Shown here: positions 17,672 through 24,828 of the stretch, piece by piece
Position numbering within the stretch: position 1 is the stretch's first letter
Layout: each line of letters begins with the position of its first letter
Source of the DNA: a candidate division WS1 bacterium
Lineage (GTDB): Bacteria > Armatimonadota > Zipacnadia > Zipacnadales > UBA5352
DNA length: 40,213 nt
Assembly (NCBI GenBank): GCA_003566775.1
Contig: PXBW01000127.1
Span: 1-40,213, forward strand
Reading direction: 5' to 3'
The notes under the pieces: model-generated
What the model saw: the letters and a program-made list of their open reading frames with translations, nothing else
What the model was told of the DNA's origin: nothing
The model's database searches: none
Position numbers and translations under genes: made by a program

Positions 17672-19099
17672 ATGAGTGAGCCGTCAACCGAAGCTTCGAG
17701 GGGGAGCGATGCTCCAGATGAGGTCGCTGAGTTGCGGGCTCAGTTGGAGCGGGCAAGGGCCGGGGAGCGCCGGGCGCGTGAGTTGCTGGAGGCATTGGCG
17801 TTCCTTGTGTCACTTGATGACACCGAGGCGCTGTTCCGCGGGATTGCCAGGAATGCCGTTCGTCACATAGGCTTCCGTTCAGTTTCGGTATATGAGGCCG
17901 ATCATGATGCCGGAACACTGCGTGAGGTGGCGCGCGCCGAGACAGACTCGGAATCCGATGTCGCATCGCCTGAGCCCATGCCGCAGGTGCGCGTGATCGA
18001 GCCGGACGTGGCACCGGTTGAACTGGGGCCCGGCAATGCTCTTGCGGAGTTTGCACTCTCGAACAGATCACGCATGATCCTGCCTGAGGACGGTCTCTCT
18101 GGAGATGGTGGAGACCGTTATCTGGTGAAGATGCGGACGACGAAGGCGGACTCGTCACTGCGCAGTGGGTTGATAGGCGTGATCGATGCCTGCGGCGGAG
18201 AAGACATGACCAAGCAGGCCAAAGACCTGTTGCGCTCGCTGGCCTCACTTGCGTCAGCGGCCGCAGAGGCAAGGCGGGTCGAGAGCTTCCGTACACAGCT
18301 TGTCTCGTCGGTCTCGCATGAGCTTCGCACACCGCTTGCGGCAATTCGGGCTTATAACGAACTGTTGTTCGATGAGGATGCGGGGCCGATCAACGAGGAG
18401 CAACGGCTCTTTCTCGAACGCATCGAGAAGACTTGCCTCAGCCTCGATAGACTGGTCGAGGACCTGCTCGACCTCTCGCAACTGCGGGCAGGACAGCTTG
18501 AAATCCGTAAAGAGCCGGTGGATGTCGCGGCGACGATCGAGCACATCCTCGACACATTGCGCCACGAGGCGTCGCGACGAGAGATCAGCCTTGACGCAGA
18601 GATCGCGGGCGAGTTGCCTTTGATCTCTTCCAACGCGGATCGACTCGGGCAGGTATTGCTCAACCTGGTGGGGAATGCGGTAAAGTACGTCGATTACGAT
18701 GGGACCGTACTGGTGCGTGCGGGCCTGCACGAGAGAGGTAAACCCTCATGCTCTGACAAGGTGACACGTTCGCGCGACGGGGTCGAGGATGATCGGTTGA
18801 GCGATCGCAGACTTCTTGTCATCGAGGTGATTGACGACGGGCCGGGAATTGCACCGGAGGACATCGAACACGTTTTTGATGAGTTCTACCGAGGAAGACT
18901 GACCGTCGGTAGTGCAAAGGGCTCGGGACTTGGACTTTCGATTGCGAGGAGACTGGCCCGACTGCTCGGAGGATCTCTCGAGGTTGAGAGTACCCCGGAG
19001 GAGGGAAGCACCTTTTACCTCGCGTTTCCAATCGATGACCCGAAGGCTGAAACGGATGGGCGCCCGGGCGGGATTTCGCCGTCGGGCGTCGAAACCTGA
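17672..19099 (+). CDS. cytosolic GAF-type sensor histidine kinase
   Basis: A 475-residue kinase without membrane helices. A short N-terminal coiled coil (residues ~15-45) leads into a GAF-like sensory domain (~50-200). The HisKA domain has the H-box VSHELRTPLAAIRAY, with the phospho-accepting His at residue 216. The ATPase domain has an N-box (LLNLVGNAVKYVDYDG), G1 (IDDGPGIAPEDIEHVFDEF) and G2 (GSGLGLSIARRLA). All catalytic motifs are intact. It starts 26 bp after tadC and is followed by an OmpR-type regulator. Candidate targets are that regulator and the CpaE receiver. The sensed signal is unknown, but it must be intracellular. Confidence 0.92.
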   Translation: MSEPSTEASRGSDAPDEVAELRAQLERARAGERRARELLEALAFLVSLDDTEALFRGIARNAVRHIGFRSVSVYEADHDAGTLREVARAETDSESDVASPEPMPQVRVIEPDVAPVELGPGNALAEFALSNRSRMILPEDGLSGDGGDRYLVKMRTTKADSSLRSGLIGVIDACGGEDMTKQAKDLLRSLASLASAAAEARRVESFRTQLVSSVSHELRTPLAAIRAYNELLFDEDAGPINEEQRLFLERIEKTCLSLDRLVEDLLDLSQLRAGQLEIRKEPVDVAATIEHILDTLRHEASRREISLDAEIAGELPLISSNADRLGQVLLNLVGNAVKYVDYDGTVLVRAGLHERGKPSCSDKVTRSRDGVEDDRLSDRRLLVIEVIDDGPGIAPEDIEHVFDEFYRGRLTVGSAKGSGLGLSIARRLARLLGGSLEVESTPEEGSTFYLAFPIDDPKAETDGRPGGISPSGVET

Positions 19100-19167
19100 C
19101 ACGCCGTAATGAGCGCAATGTATCGGCCTCGGGAGCAGCAATACCGCCGGCACAGGAGGCGTTGGAA

Positions 19168-19866
19168 TTGCGCGGTGCAACGATTCTGATTGTGGATGAC
19201 GACGAGATGCTGCGTGATGCGGTCCAGCGTAAGCTGGAGAGCGAGCAGTTTAAGACAATAACCGCTGCGACCGGCGCAGAGGCGCTGGATGCGATGGGTG
19301 GAGACGGCGCAGAGACACCGGATCTCGTACTCCTTGACATAATGTTGCCCGATATCGAGGGTACCAGCGTATGCCAGCAGATCAGACAAAGATCATCGGT
19401 GCCTGTGATTATGCTGACCGCTCGCAATGAGGAGGCGGATCGGATACTGGGCCTCGAACTGGGTGCCGATGATTACATCACAAAGCCGTTCTCTCCGCGC
19501 GAGATGGTCGCGCGAGTGAAGGCGGTGCTGCGACGCGTCGGACCTGAAGCGGCGCTGAGTGACAGGCGCGTGCTGACCGGGGCGGGTATCGAGATGAACG
19601 TCGACACCCGTGAGGTGACGATAGATGGGGAGCCGGTCGAGCTGACCCCGACGCAGATGCGACTGCTGCAGGTTATGATGGAGCAACCGGGACGAGTCTT
19701 CTCGGCGGAAGAACTGCTTGAAACTGTCTGGGATTACCGCCAGTACGATGTGCACCTGGTGGAGACGCATATCTCCAACCTGCGCAATAAGATCGAGGAG
19801 GATCCAAGGAACCCTCAGCGGATCGTAACCGTACGTGGTTTCGGATACCGATTCACGCCCGATTGA
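19168..19866 (+). CDS. OmpR/PhoB-family response regulator
   Basis: A 232-residue two-component regulator. The receiver domain has the acidic pocket VDDDE (residues 9-13), phospho-acceptor Asp57 in VLLDIMLPD and the conserved Lys in TKPFSPRE. The C-terminal winged helix carries VELTPTQMRLLQVMMEQPGR and the recognition region HISNLRNKIEE, ending VRGFGYRFTPD. There is no ATG nearby. AGGAGG at 19154-19159 lies 8 nt from TTG 19168 but only 2 nt from TTG 19162, so a TTG start at 19168 is chosen. It pairs with the adjacent kinase and probably adjusts tad expression, which is inference from linkage. Confidence 0.92.
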   Translation: MRGATILIVDDDEMLRDAVQRKLESEQFKTITAATGAEALDAMGGDGAETPDLVLLDIMLPDIEGTSVCQQIRQRSSVPVIMLTARNEEADRILGLELGADDYITKPFSPREMVARVKAVLRRVGPEAALSDRRVLTGAGIEMNVDTREVTIDGEPVELTPTQMRLLQVMMEQPGRVFSAEELLETVWDYRQYDVHLVETHISNLRNKIEEDPRNPQRIVTVRGFGYRFTPD

Positions 19867-19930
19867 AGCGCGTCCGTGGCGTACTTGAACGTAATTAGCG
19901 AGCCGCCGCGCAACTATCTGCTCCGCGGCC

Positions 19931-19958
19931 TTGACGCAGGCGAATTTCTGAGTAGAAT
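19931..19958 (+). promoter_or_regulatory. sigma-70-like promoter of a candidate small RNA
   Basis: TTGACG (19931-19936), a 16-bp spacer and TAGAAT (19953-19958). A transcript from about 19965 would run into the intrinsic terminator at 20045-20079, with no protein gene between. Confidence 0.45.
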
Positions 19959-19964
19959 GGTGGC

Positions 19965-20079
19965 ACAGCGTGGTCGATCCCGATCAGATAACCGCGACGG
20001 CGGGACGGAAGCACGCAAATCATTCGCTCGATAACAGATCTCGGCGACCGCCAACCGCCTGGAGTTGACGGTCGTTTTT
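19965..20079 (+). ncRNA. candidate ~115-nt small RNA
   Basis: A promoter-like pair of boxes and a strong terminator bracket about 115 nt that hold no open frame. Inside, CCGC/GCGG (around the GACG at about 19996) can form a small hairpin, and GATC repeats near both ends could close the structure. A fragment GGGACGGAAGC is loosely like the P2-P3 joint of c-di-GMP-I (GEMM) riboswitches, but the rest does not fit and no gene follows on this strand. It could instead be a long 3' UTR of the response regulator. Confidence 0.35.
20045..20079 (+). terminator. rho-independent terminator
   Basis: CGACCGCCAAC (20045-20055) pairs with GTTGACGGTCG (20064-20074), with a single C-A mismatch and an 8-nt loop, and TTTTT follows. 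It ends either the candidate small RNA or the tad/two-component transcript. Confidence 0.85.
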
Positions 20080-20083
20080 CGCC

Positions 20084-20180
20084 CCTCGGGGTTACGCCCC
20101 TGAGACCCCGAGGAAGTGCGCGCATCGACAACAGGACCGCGTGCCCTGGACGGGTCCCGTACACGGTTGCGGGGCCCGTC
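20084..20180. repeat. two further inverted repeats between convergent units
   Basis: CCTCGGGG (20084-20091) matches CCCCGAGG (20106-20113). GACGGGTCCCG (20149-20159) matches CGGGGCCCGTC (20170-20180) with one G-T pair. Neither has a U-tract. They lie just before the stop of the leftward glycosyltransferase gene and probably end leftward transcription or protect the 3' end. Confidence 0.45.
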
Positions 20181-20234
20181 GGCATTGGTACCATGCGTTG
20201 AGGATTCGGGGCAAGCGGCCCGCCTGTCCCCGGT

Positions 20235-21122
20235 TCAGTCCCTGAGCACAAGGCGCGTGCGAGTCACGATGTCGGCCAGGACGCCGATGGCGCCGAGCAC
20301 GAGACCGGTGGTTATCAGCAGCAGTTGGGAGTCATGAACGTCGTGGTGCACCACCGCATCATACGCCGCCTTGATGAAGCCCGCGGCGAACGTGACGATC
20401 GCGGGCGGCAGAAATACCTTCAACGGGTTGAAGAGAGCGCATGTGCGCACGATTAGAACGATGAAATTCCAGGTGTCCCGGACGGGGCGAATCTTAGAAG
20501 GGCCGGTGCGCTCGAAGTAGTCGATAGGGATGAACTTCACGCGCATACCGCTGGTGAGCATGGCGAGGGTAATGGTTGTGGTGAAAGAGAAGCCGTCAGG
20601 CAGGATGCCGAAGAGGCGCATCGCGTCGCGGCGACGGAAGGCCCGCAATCCTGAGTTGAGGTCGGGTATCTCCTTCTCTGATAGATAGCTTGCGAGCACG
20701 GTGATGAACCACTTGGCGGGCCGCCGGATGAAGGGTACATTCACGTTGTCGCCGGTGCGCGCCCCGATCGCCATGTCGTGGTCCTCCAGCGCGGCCACGA
20801 GATCGGGGATCCGTTCTATCGGGTAAGTCCCATCCGCATCGGCGATGACGAGTACCTCACCTTTCGCATGACGCATACCGGTCTTGAGGGCGGCGCCGTA
20901 GCCACGATTCTGGTCATGGTGATGTACTCTGATGCCCTCAAGCCGGTCAGCAATCTCTCCGGTTCCGTCCGTGGAACCGTCATTGACCACGATTATCTCA
21001 CCGGTGAAAGCCGCACCGACCAGCATCTCCCGGAGTTGTGCCACGCAGTCCTCGATGGAGTCCCTCTCGTTGTACGCGGGGATGATCACGCTGATCGCGG
21101 GCATCTCAGCCAATTTGTTCAT
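20235..21122 (-). CDS. polyprenol-phosphate glycosyltransferase, GT2 family (DPM1-like)
   Basis: A 295-residue enzyme expected to move a sugar from a nucleotide donor to a polyprenyl phosphate at the inner face of the membrane. The GT-A core has SVIIPAYNERDSIEDCV, the nucleotide site VVNDGSTDGTGEIA and the DXD-like VIADADGTYPIERIP. NSGLRAFRR and a later FTTTITLAM match the DPM1/GtrB type. Two C-terminal hydrophobic helices (about residues 220-245 and 265-285) anchor it. ATG 21122 has GGAGG upstream and is preferred over upstream starts at 21155. Its start overlaps the end of the methyltransferase gene by 17 bp, so the two are translationally linked in a leftward operon with the epimerase. Confidence 0.9.
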   Translation of the reverse strand: MNKLAEMPAISVIIPAYNERDSIEDCVAQLREMLVGAAFTGEIIVVNDGSTDGTGEIADRLEGIRVHHHDQNRGYGAALKTGMRHAKGEVLVIADADGTYPIERIPDLVAALEDHDMAIGARTGDNVNVPFIRRPAKWFITVLASYLSEKEIPDLNSGLRAFRRRDAMRLFGILPDGFSFTTTITLAMLTSGMRVKFIPIDYFERTGPSKIRPVRDTWNFIVLIVRTCALFNPLKVFLPPAIVTFAAGFIKAAYDAVVHHDVHDSQLLLITTGLVLGAIGVLADIVTRTRLVLRD

Positions 21123-21654
21123 GCGCGCTTCCCTCCCGGCTGCGGTCATAATCATCTACCGCCCCGCCGCGTCCTCTGATCAACTCCAGTTCAATGTTCT
21201 TCGTCAGTACGTTGCCTCTCACGCGGATCACCTCAAAGCCCGCGGCCTCAATCATGCGGATCGCAAGGCTTCGGGAGAAATGGGTCCAGTGAACTCCACG
21301 CCCGCGCTTGCGGGGCAGTGACATCCACCAGTGCCAGGCGGCATCGAGGTCCCAGATGACGTTTATCAGCAAGAGGGGGAGAAAACGCGCGTTGGGCAGT
21401 ACTATACGAACCCTGCCCTGCGGTGTCAGGATCCGATGCATCTCGGTAAGCAGCCCGAACGGGCGCAGGACGTGCTCGAGGGAGTTATCGGAGTTTATGA
21501 ACTCGATGCTCTCAGTGGCAAACGGCAGCGGCTCGTTGCAGTCATGGACGATGTCAGGTCTGTTGTCGGGGCAGATATCCACCCCGACACATCCCGGGTA
21601 CCTCTGTTCAGGGGTTCCGCAGCCGATATCGAGGCGCAGGGTCTCTCCCCCCAG
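21106..21654 (-). CDS. class I SAM methyltransferase with apparent CTG start
   Basis: A small methyltransferase of about 182 residues. Motif I is LRLDIGCGTPEQRYPG, followed by the acidic VGVDICPD, then FINSDNSLEHVLRPFGLLTE and a motif III-type RILTPQGRVRIVLPNA. This pattern is common in sugar or lipid methyltransferases of surface-glycan operons. No ATG, GTG or TTG exists between the in-frame TAA of the epimerase gene (21663-21661) and motif I. CTG at 21654-21652 lies 9 nt after AGGAG (21668-21664), which overlaps the end of the epimerase gene, so CTG is the most likely start. A GTG at 21582 would remove motif I. The other reading is a small sequence error upstream. Confidence 0.85.
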   Translation of the reverse strand: MGGETLRLDIGCGTPEQRYPGCVGVDICPDNRPDIVHDCNEPLPFATESIEFINSDNSLEHVLRPFGLLTEMHRILTPQGRVRIVLPNARFLPLLLINVIWDLDAAWHWWMSLPRKRGRGVHWTHFSRSLAIRMIEAAGFEVIRVRGNVLTKNIELELIRGRGGAVDDYDRSREGSAHEQIG

Positions 21655-21660
21655 TCGAAC

Positions 21661-22632
21661 TTACTCCTGACGGTCGCGATACCAGCGTACGAATTCGGCA
21701 AGTCCATCGGCCAGTGACCATTCCGGCGACCACTCAAGCAATCGCGCCGCCTTCTCCACGCTTGCATAGGTGCGCGGCACATCACCGGGTTGATCGTTCA
21801 TAACGTTGATCCTCGGCTCGACTCCAACGGCTTCGGCGACCGCGCCTATCATCTCATCAAGCCTTATCGGCGCCGAGCTTCCGAGGTTGATGATCTCCCA
21901 GTTCAGATCCGAATCGTATGCGGCGAGCACGCCCCGCACTATATCATTTATGAAGGTGTAGTCGCGGCTGCTGGAGCCATCCCCGTACTGCGGGATCGCC
22001 TCTCCCGCTTCCAGCAGTCGGACGAACTTGTTGATCGCAAGATCCGGACGCTGGCGCGGGCCGTACACCGTGAAGAAGCGCAGAACTACGACTGGCAGAT
22101 CGTATAGATGGTGATGAGTGTAACAGTGTGCTTCACCCGCGACCTTCGTGGCCGCGTAGGGAGAGATCGGACGGTCGATGCGCTGGTCCTCGCTGAACGG
22201 CACCTGATTCGCCGCGCCGTAAACCGAAGAAGAAGAACCAAAGATGAAGCGCTTGACGCCGCTGCGGCGGGCCGCCTCAAGCAACCCCACAGTTCCCTCC
22301 ACGTTGGTGGTGACATAGTCAATGGGATCGGCAATCGACGGACGAACGCCTGCCCGAGCGGCGAGGTGGATCACGCCGGTGATTCTTCCGCAGTCGAACG
22401 CATCGGCGACGGTCTCAGGATCGCGAATGTCCCCTTCAATCAACTCGAAGCGCTCATCTTCAATCAGCCCCGAGACATTGTGTCGCTTGATCGCCGGGTC
22501 GTAGTAGGGATCGAAGCTGTCGAGGCCGATGACCCTGTCTCCTCGTTGGACGAGGGCCTCACTTACGTGCGAACCGATAAAGCCCGCGGCACCGGTTACG
22601 ATGATCGTGCTGTCACTGTAGCTGTCTTTCAT
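21661..22632 (-). CDS. NAD-dependent nucleotide-sugar epimerase (UDP-glucuronate 4-epimerase-like)
   Basis: A 323-residue extended short-chain dehydrogenase. The NAD-binding motif is IIVTGAAGFIGSH, and DSFDPYYDPAIKRHN is the segment typical of UDP-glucuronate or galactose epimerases. The catalytic Ser/Tyr/Lys are in FGSSSSVYG and SPYAATKVAGE. RFFTVYGPRQRPD and SSSRDYTFINDIV are family hallmarks. An upstream frame extends to 22833, but ATG 22632 with AGGAAAG just before it places the Rossmann motif correctly. It is the first gene of the leftward operon with the methyltransferase and glycosyltransferase, pointing to synthesis of a surface sugar or lipid-linked sugar. Confidence 0.93.
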   Translation of the reverse strand: MKDSYSDSTIIVTGAAGFIGSHVSEALVQRGDRVIGLDSFDPYYDPAIKRHNVSGLIEDERFELIEGDIRDPETVADAFDCGRITGVIHLAARAGVRPSIADPIDYVTTNVEGTVGLLEAARRSGVKRFIFGSSSSVYGAANQVPFSEDQRIDRPISPYAATKVAGEAHCYTHHHLYDLPVVVLRFFTVYGPRQRPDLAINKFVRLLEAGEAIPQYGDGSSSRDYTFINDIVRGVLAAYDSDLNWEIINLGSSAPIRLDEMIGAVAEAVGVEPRINVMNDQPGDVPRTYASVEKAARLLEWSPEWSLADGLAEFVRWYRDRQE

Positions 22633-22686
22633 GTCTTTCCTATCTGTTGGCTCGTGTTCTTCATGATGGTCGGGCAGGACTGAAGC

Positions 22687-22715
22687 AGTATACACAGCCA
22701 CAACCTGTGCGGCAA
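22687..22715 (-). promoter_or_regulatory. sigma-70-like promoter of the epimerase operon
   Basis: On the minus strand TTGCCG (22715-22710), a 17-bp spacer and TATACT (22692-22687) lie 55 bp before the epimerase ATG. Confidence 0.65.
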
Positions 22716-22880
22716 ATGCCGCGATGACACACCGCCCTGAGATCAGGCGACGCCCGCGAATCTGCCCCACCTGCGGGAAGGTACGCGCCTGGTGTTCACC
22801 GCCGGGCAGGTAAATCCCTTCCCGGCGGCGCATTATGGGGTGGACGGCGTCGAAATAACGGTATCGACGGGAGCATCGTC

Positions 22881-24701
22881 ATGGCAGACAAAGCACGACC
22901 GAACATTCTGTGGCTCACATGTGAGGATATAGGGCCCCACCTGGGCTGTTACGGAGATGACTACGCATACACTCCGAACCTTGACGCACTGGCGGCTCGC
23001 GGGGTGATATACACGAACGCCTGGTCGGAGGCTCCGGTATGCGCCCCCGCACGGACCAACATCATCACCGGTTGCTACGCGCCCTCCACCGGCGGCGAAC
23101 ACATGCGCAGCCTGGTGCCGATGTCGTCGATGTTGCGCATGTATCCGCAGCTTCTGCATGAGGCGGGATACTACTGCACCAACAATGCCAAGGAGGACTA
23201 CAACCTCGAAGCTCCGGGCCGGATCTGGGACGCGTCCTCCGCTGAGGCACACTGGCGCAATGATCCCGGCGCGGGAGAGGACCGTCCCTTCTTTGCAGTC
23301 TTCAACGATACGGTCACACACGAGAGCGGTATCCGCAAGCGCCCGTGGGAACTCGAGCATGATCCCGCCGACGCGCCGGTGCCGGACTACCATCCTGACA
23401 TACCGGAGATACGTCGCGATTGGGCCCAGTACTACGACCTTATTACGAAGATGGACGAGCAGATCGGCGTGCGCCTCGCGGAGCTTGAGGAGGACGGCCT
23501 CGTCGACGATACCATTGTGGTTTTCTACGGCGATCACGGCTCAGGAATGCCGGGGCAGAAACGGTGCGCGCGCAACGCCGGGTTGCTCGTGCCGCTGATC
23601 GTGGCGATCCCGGAGAAGTTCGGTCACCTTGGGGCCGAAGACTACGATGAGGGCGGCTCCAGCGACCGTCTGGTCGGCTTCACCGACCTCGGACCGACTG
23701 CACTGAGCACCGCCGGTATCCATCCGCCCGCGTGGATGCAGGGGCGCGCCTTCATGGGCGAGCATGAAGCTGTACCGAGGCGCTACCTCTACGGTCACCG
23801 CGGTCGTATGGACGAGCGCTACGACATGGTGCGGTGTGCCCGCGACAGGCGATACCTGTACATACGCAACTTCATGCCGCACCTGCCCATGGGACAACAT
23901 GTGCGGTACATGTTTGAGACACCGTCCACGCGAGCGTGGAAGCGGCTCCACGATGAAGGCGCGCTTATCGAGGCGCAGAGCTTCTTCTGGGAGGAGCGTC
24001 CCGCCGAGGAGCTTTACGATCTGGAGGAGGATCCGGATGAGACGCATAATCTCGCCGACTCTTCGGATCATGCGGATGTGTTGGAGGAACTGCGGCAGGC
24101 GTGTCGTGAGTGGATGCTTGCGATCCGCGATACCGGATGCCTTCCCGAGCCGCAGCTTTACCTGCGCTGTGGTGAATGTGCTCCCTACGACATGGCGCGC
24201 GATCCGGAGAGATACCCGATGGCGCGAATCCTGCTTAGCGCTGAGACCGCTTCATCGCTGGAGTCAGGTGTGCTGGAGACGCTGCTCGGCTTCATGAGCG
24301 AGGATGATCCGGCAATCCGTTACTGGGCGGCAATGGGGGTGATGATGCGCGGTGAGAGAGCGGTGCGCAGAGGGCACAGGCTGCTGCGCGAGGCGCTGGG
24401 AGATGATGATGCCTCGGTCCGGATCGTCGCCGGGGAGGCGCTTTGTCGTTACGGAGGCACCGCGGACGTGCATCTGGCCATGCCGGTACTGGTCGAGCTT
24501 GCTAACGCGGAAGCTTACGGCCCCTACGTGGCACTGATGGCGCTCAACGCAATCGATGGCTGCGGCCGTGTCGCGCGACCCTGGATGGACGAGATCCGTG
24601 AGCTTCCGACGGAGGACCCTGATACACATGACCGACCGCAGTACGGGGTCGAGGCACTGCTGGAGAGAATAATCGCGCAACACGGCGAAGCGTCGGGATA
24701 G
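22881..24701 (+). CDS. Cys-type sulfatase with C-terminal HEAT-like repeats
   Basis: A 606-residue arylsulfatase/heparan N-sulfatase-like enzyme. Metal-binding residues appear early (CEDIGPHLGCYGDD). The formylglycine site is CAPAR in APVCAPARTNIITG, the C-x-P-x-R form matured by formylglycine-generating enzyme or anSME. A second metal site is VVFYGDHGSGMPGQKR. Residues ~440-590 are helical repeats of HEAT type (DDPAIRYWAAMGVMMRGE, DDASVRIVAGEALCRYG). No signal peptide is visible, which is unusual for a sulfatase acting on polymers and suggests a cytosolic substrate such as imported sulfated sugars, or a missed upstream start. ATG 22881 is preceded by GGGAG at 7 nt. It is divergent from the epimerase operon. 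Confidence 0.92.
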   Translation: MADKARPNILWLTCEDIGPHLGCYGDDYAYTPNLDALAARGVIYTNAWSEAPVCAPARTNIITGCYAPSTGGEHMRSLVPMSSMLRMYPQLLHEAGYYCTNNAKEDYNLEAPGRIWDASSAEAHWRNDPGAGEDRPFFAVFNDTVTHESGIRKRPWELEHDPADAPVPDYHPDIPEIRRDWAQYYDLITKMDEQIGVRLAELEEDGLVDDTIVVFYGDHGSGMPGQKRCARNAGLLVPLIVAIPEKFGHLGAEDYDEGGSSDRLVGFTDLGPTALSTAGIHPPAWMQGRAFMGEHEAVPRRYLYGHRGRMDERYDMVRCARDRRYLYIRNFMPHLPMGQHVRYMFETPSTRAWKRLHDEGALIEAQSFFWEERPAEELYDLEEDPDETHNLADSSDHADVLEELRQACREWMLAIRDTGCLPEPQLYLRCGECAPYDMARDPERYPMARILLSAETASSLESGVLETLLGFMSEDDPAIRYWAAMGVMMRGERAVRRGHRLLREALGDDDASVRIVAGEALCRYGGTADVHLAMPVLVELANAEAYGPYVALMALNAIDGCGRVARPWMDEIRELPTEDPDTHDRPQYGVEALLERIIAQHGEASG

Positions 24702-24724
24702 GACACCCGACGTAGCGGGTGAAT

Positions 24725-24766
24725 GGCCCACCTGCGACGGGGAAGAGTTCCTCCCGCAGGTGGGCC
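24725..24766. terminator. 42-nt inverted repeat between convergent genes
   Basis: GGCCCACCTGCG (24725-24736) and its exact complement CGCAGGTGGGCC (24755-24766) flank an 18-nt centre that can itself pair (GGAA/TTCC). It lies between the sulfatase stop and the stop of the leftward glycosidase, with no U-tract. It likely acts as a two-way transcription block. Confidence 0.6.
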
Positions 24767-24828
24767 ACCGAGATCCGCCGGTCCTGCACGAATATCTGGT
24801 GTCATGTTGCGTACCGCCCGCAGACCGC

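Noticed and set aside
19965-20045. c-di-GMP-I (GEMM) riboswitch
   Set aside because: Only a GGGACG...AAGC fragment and a small P2-like hairpin fit; the other conserved joints are absent and no gene follows on the same strand.
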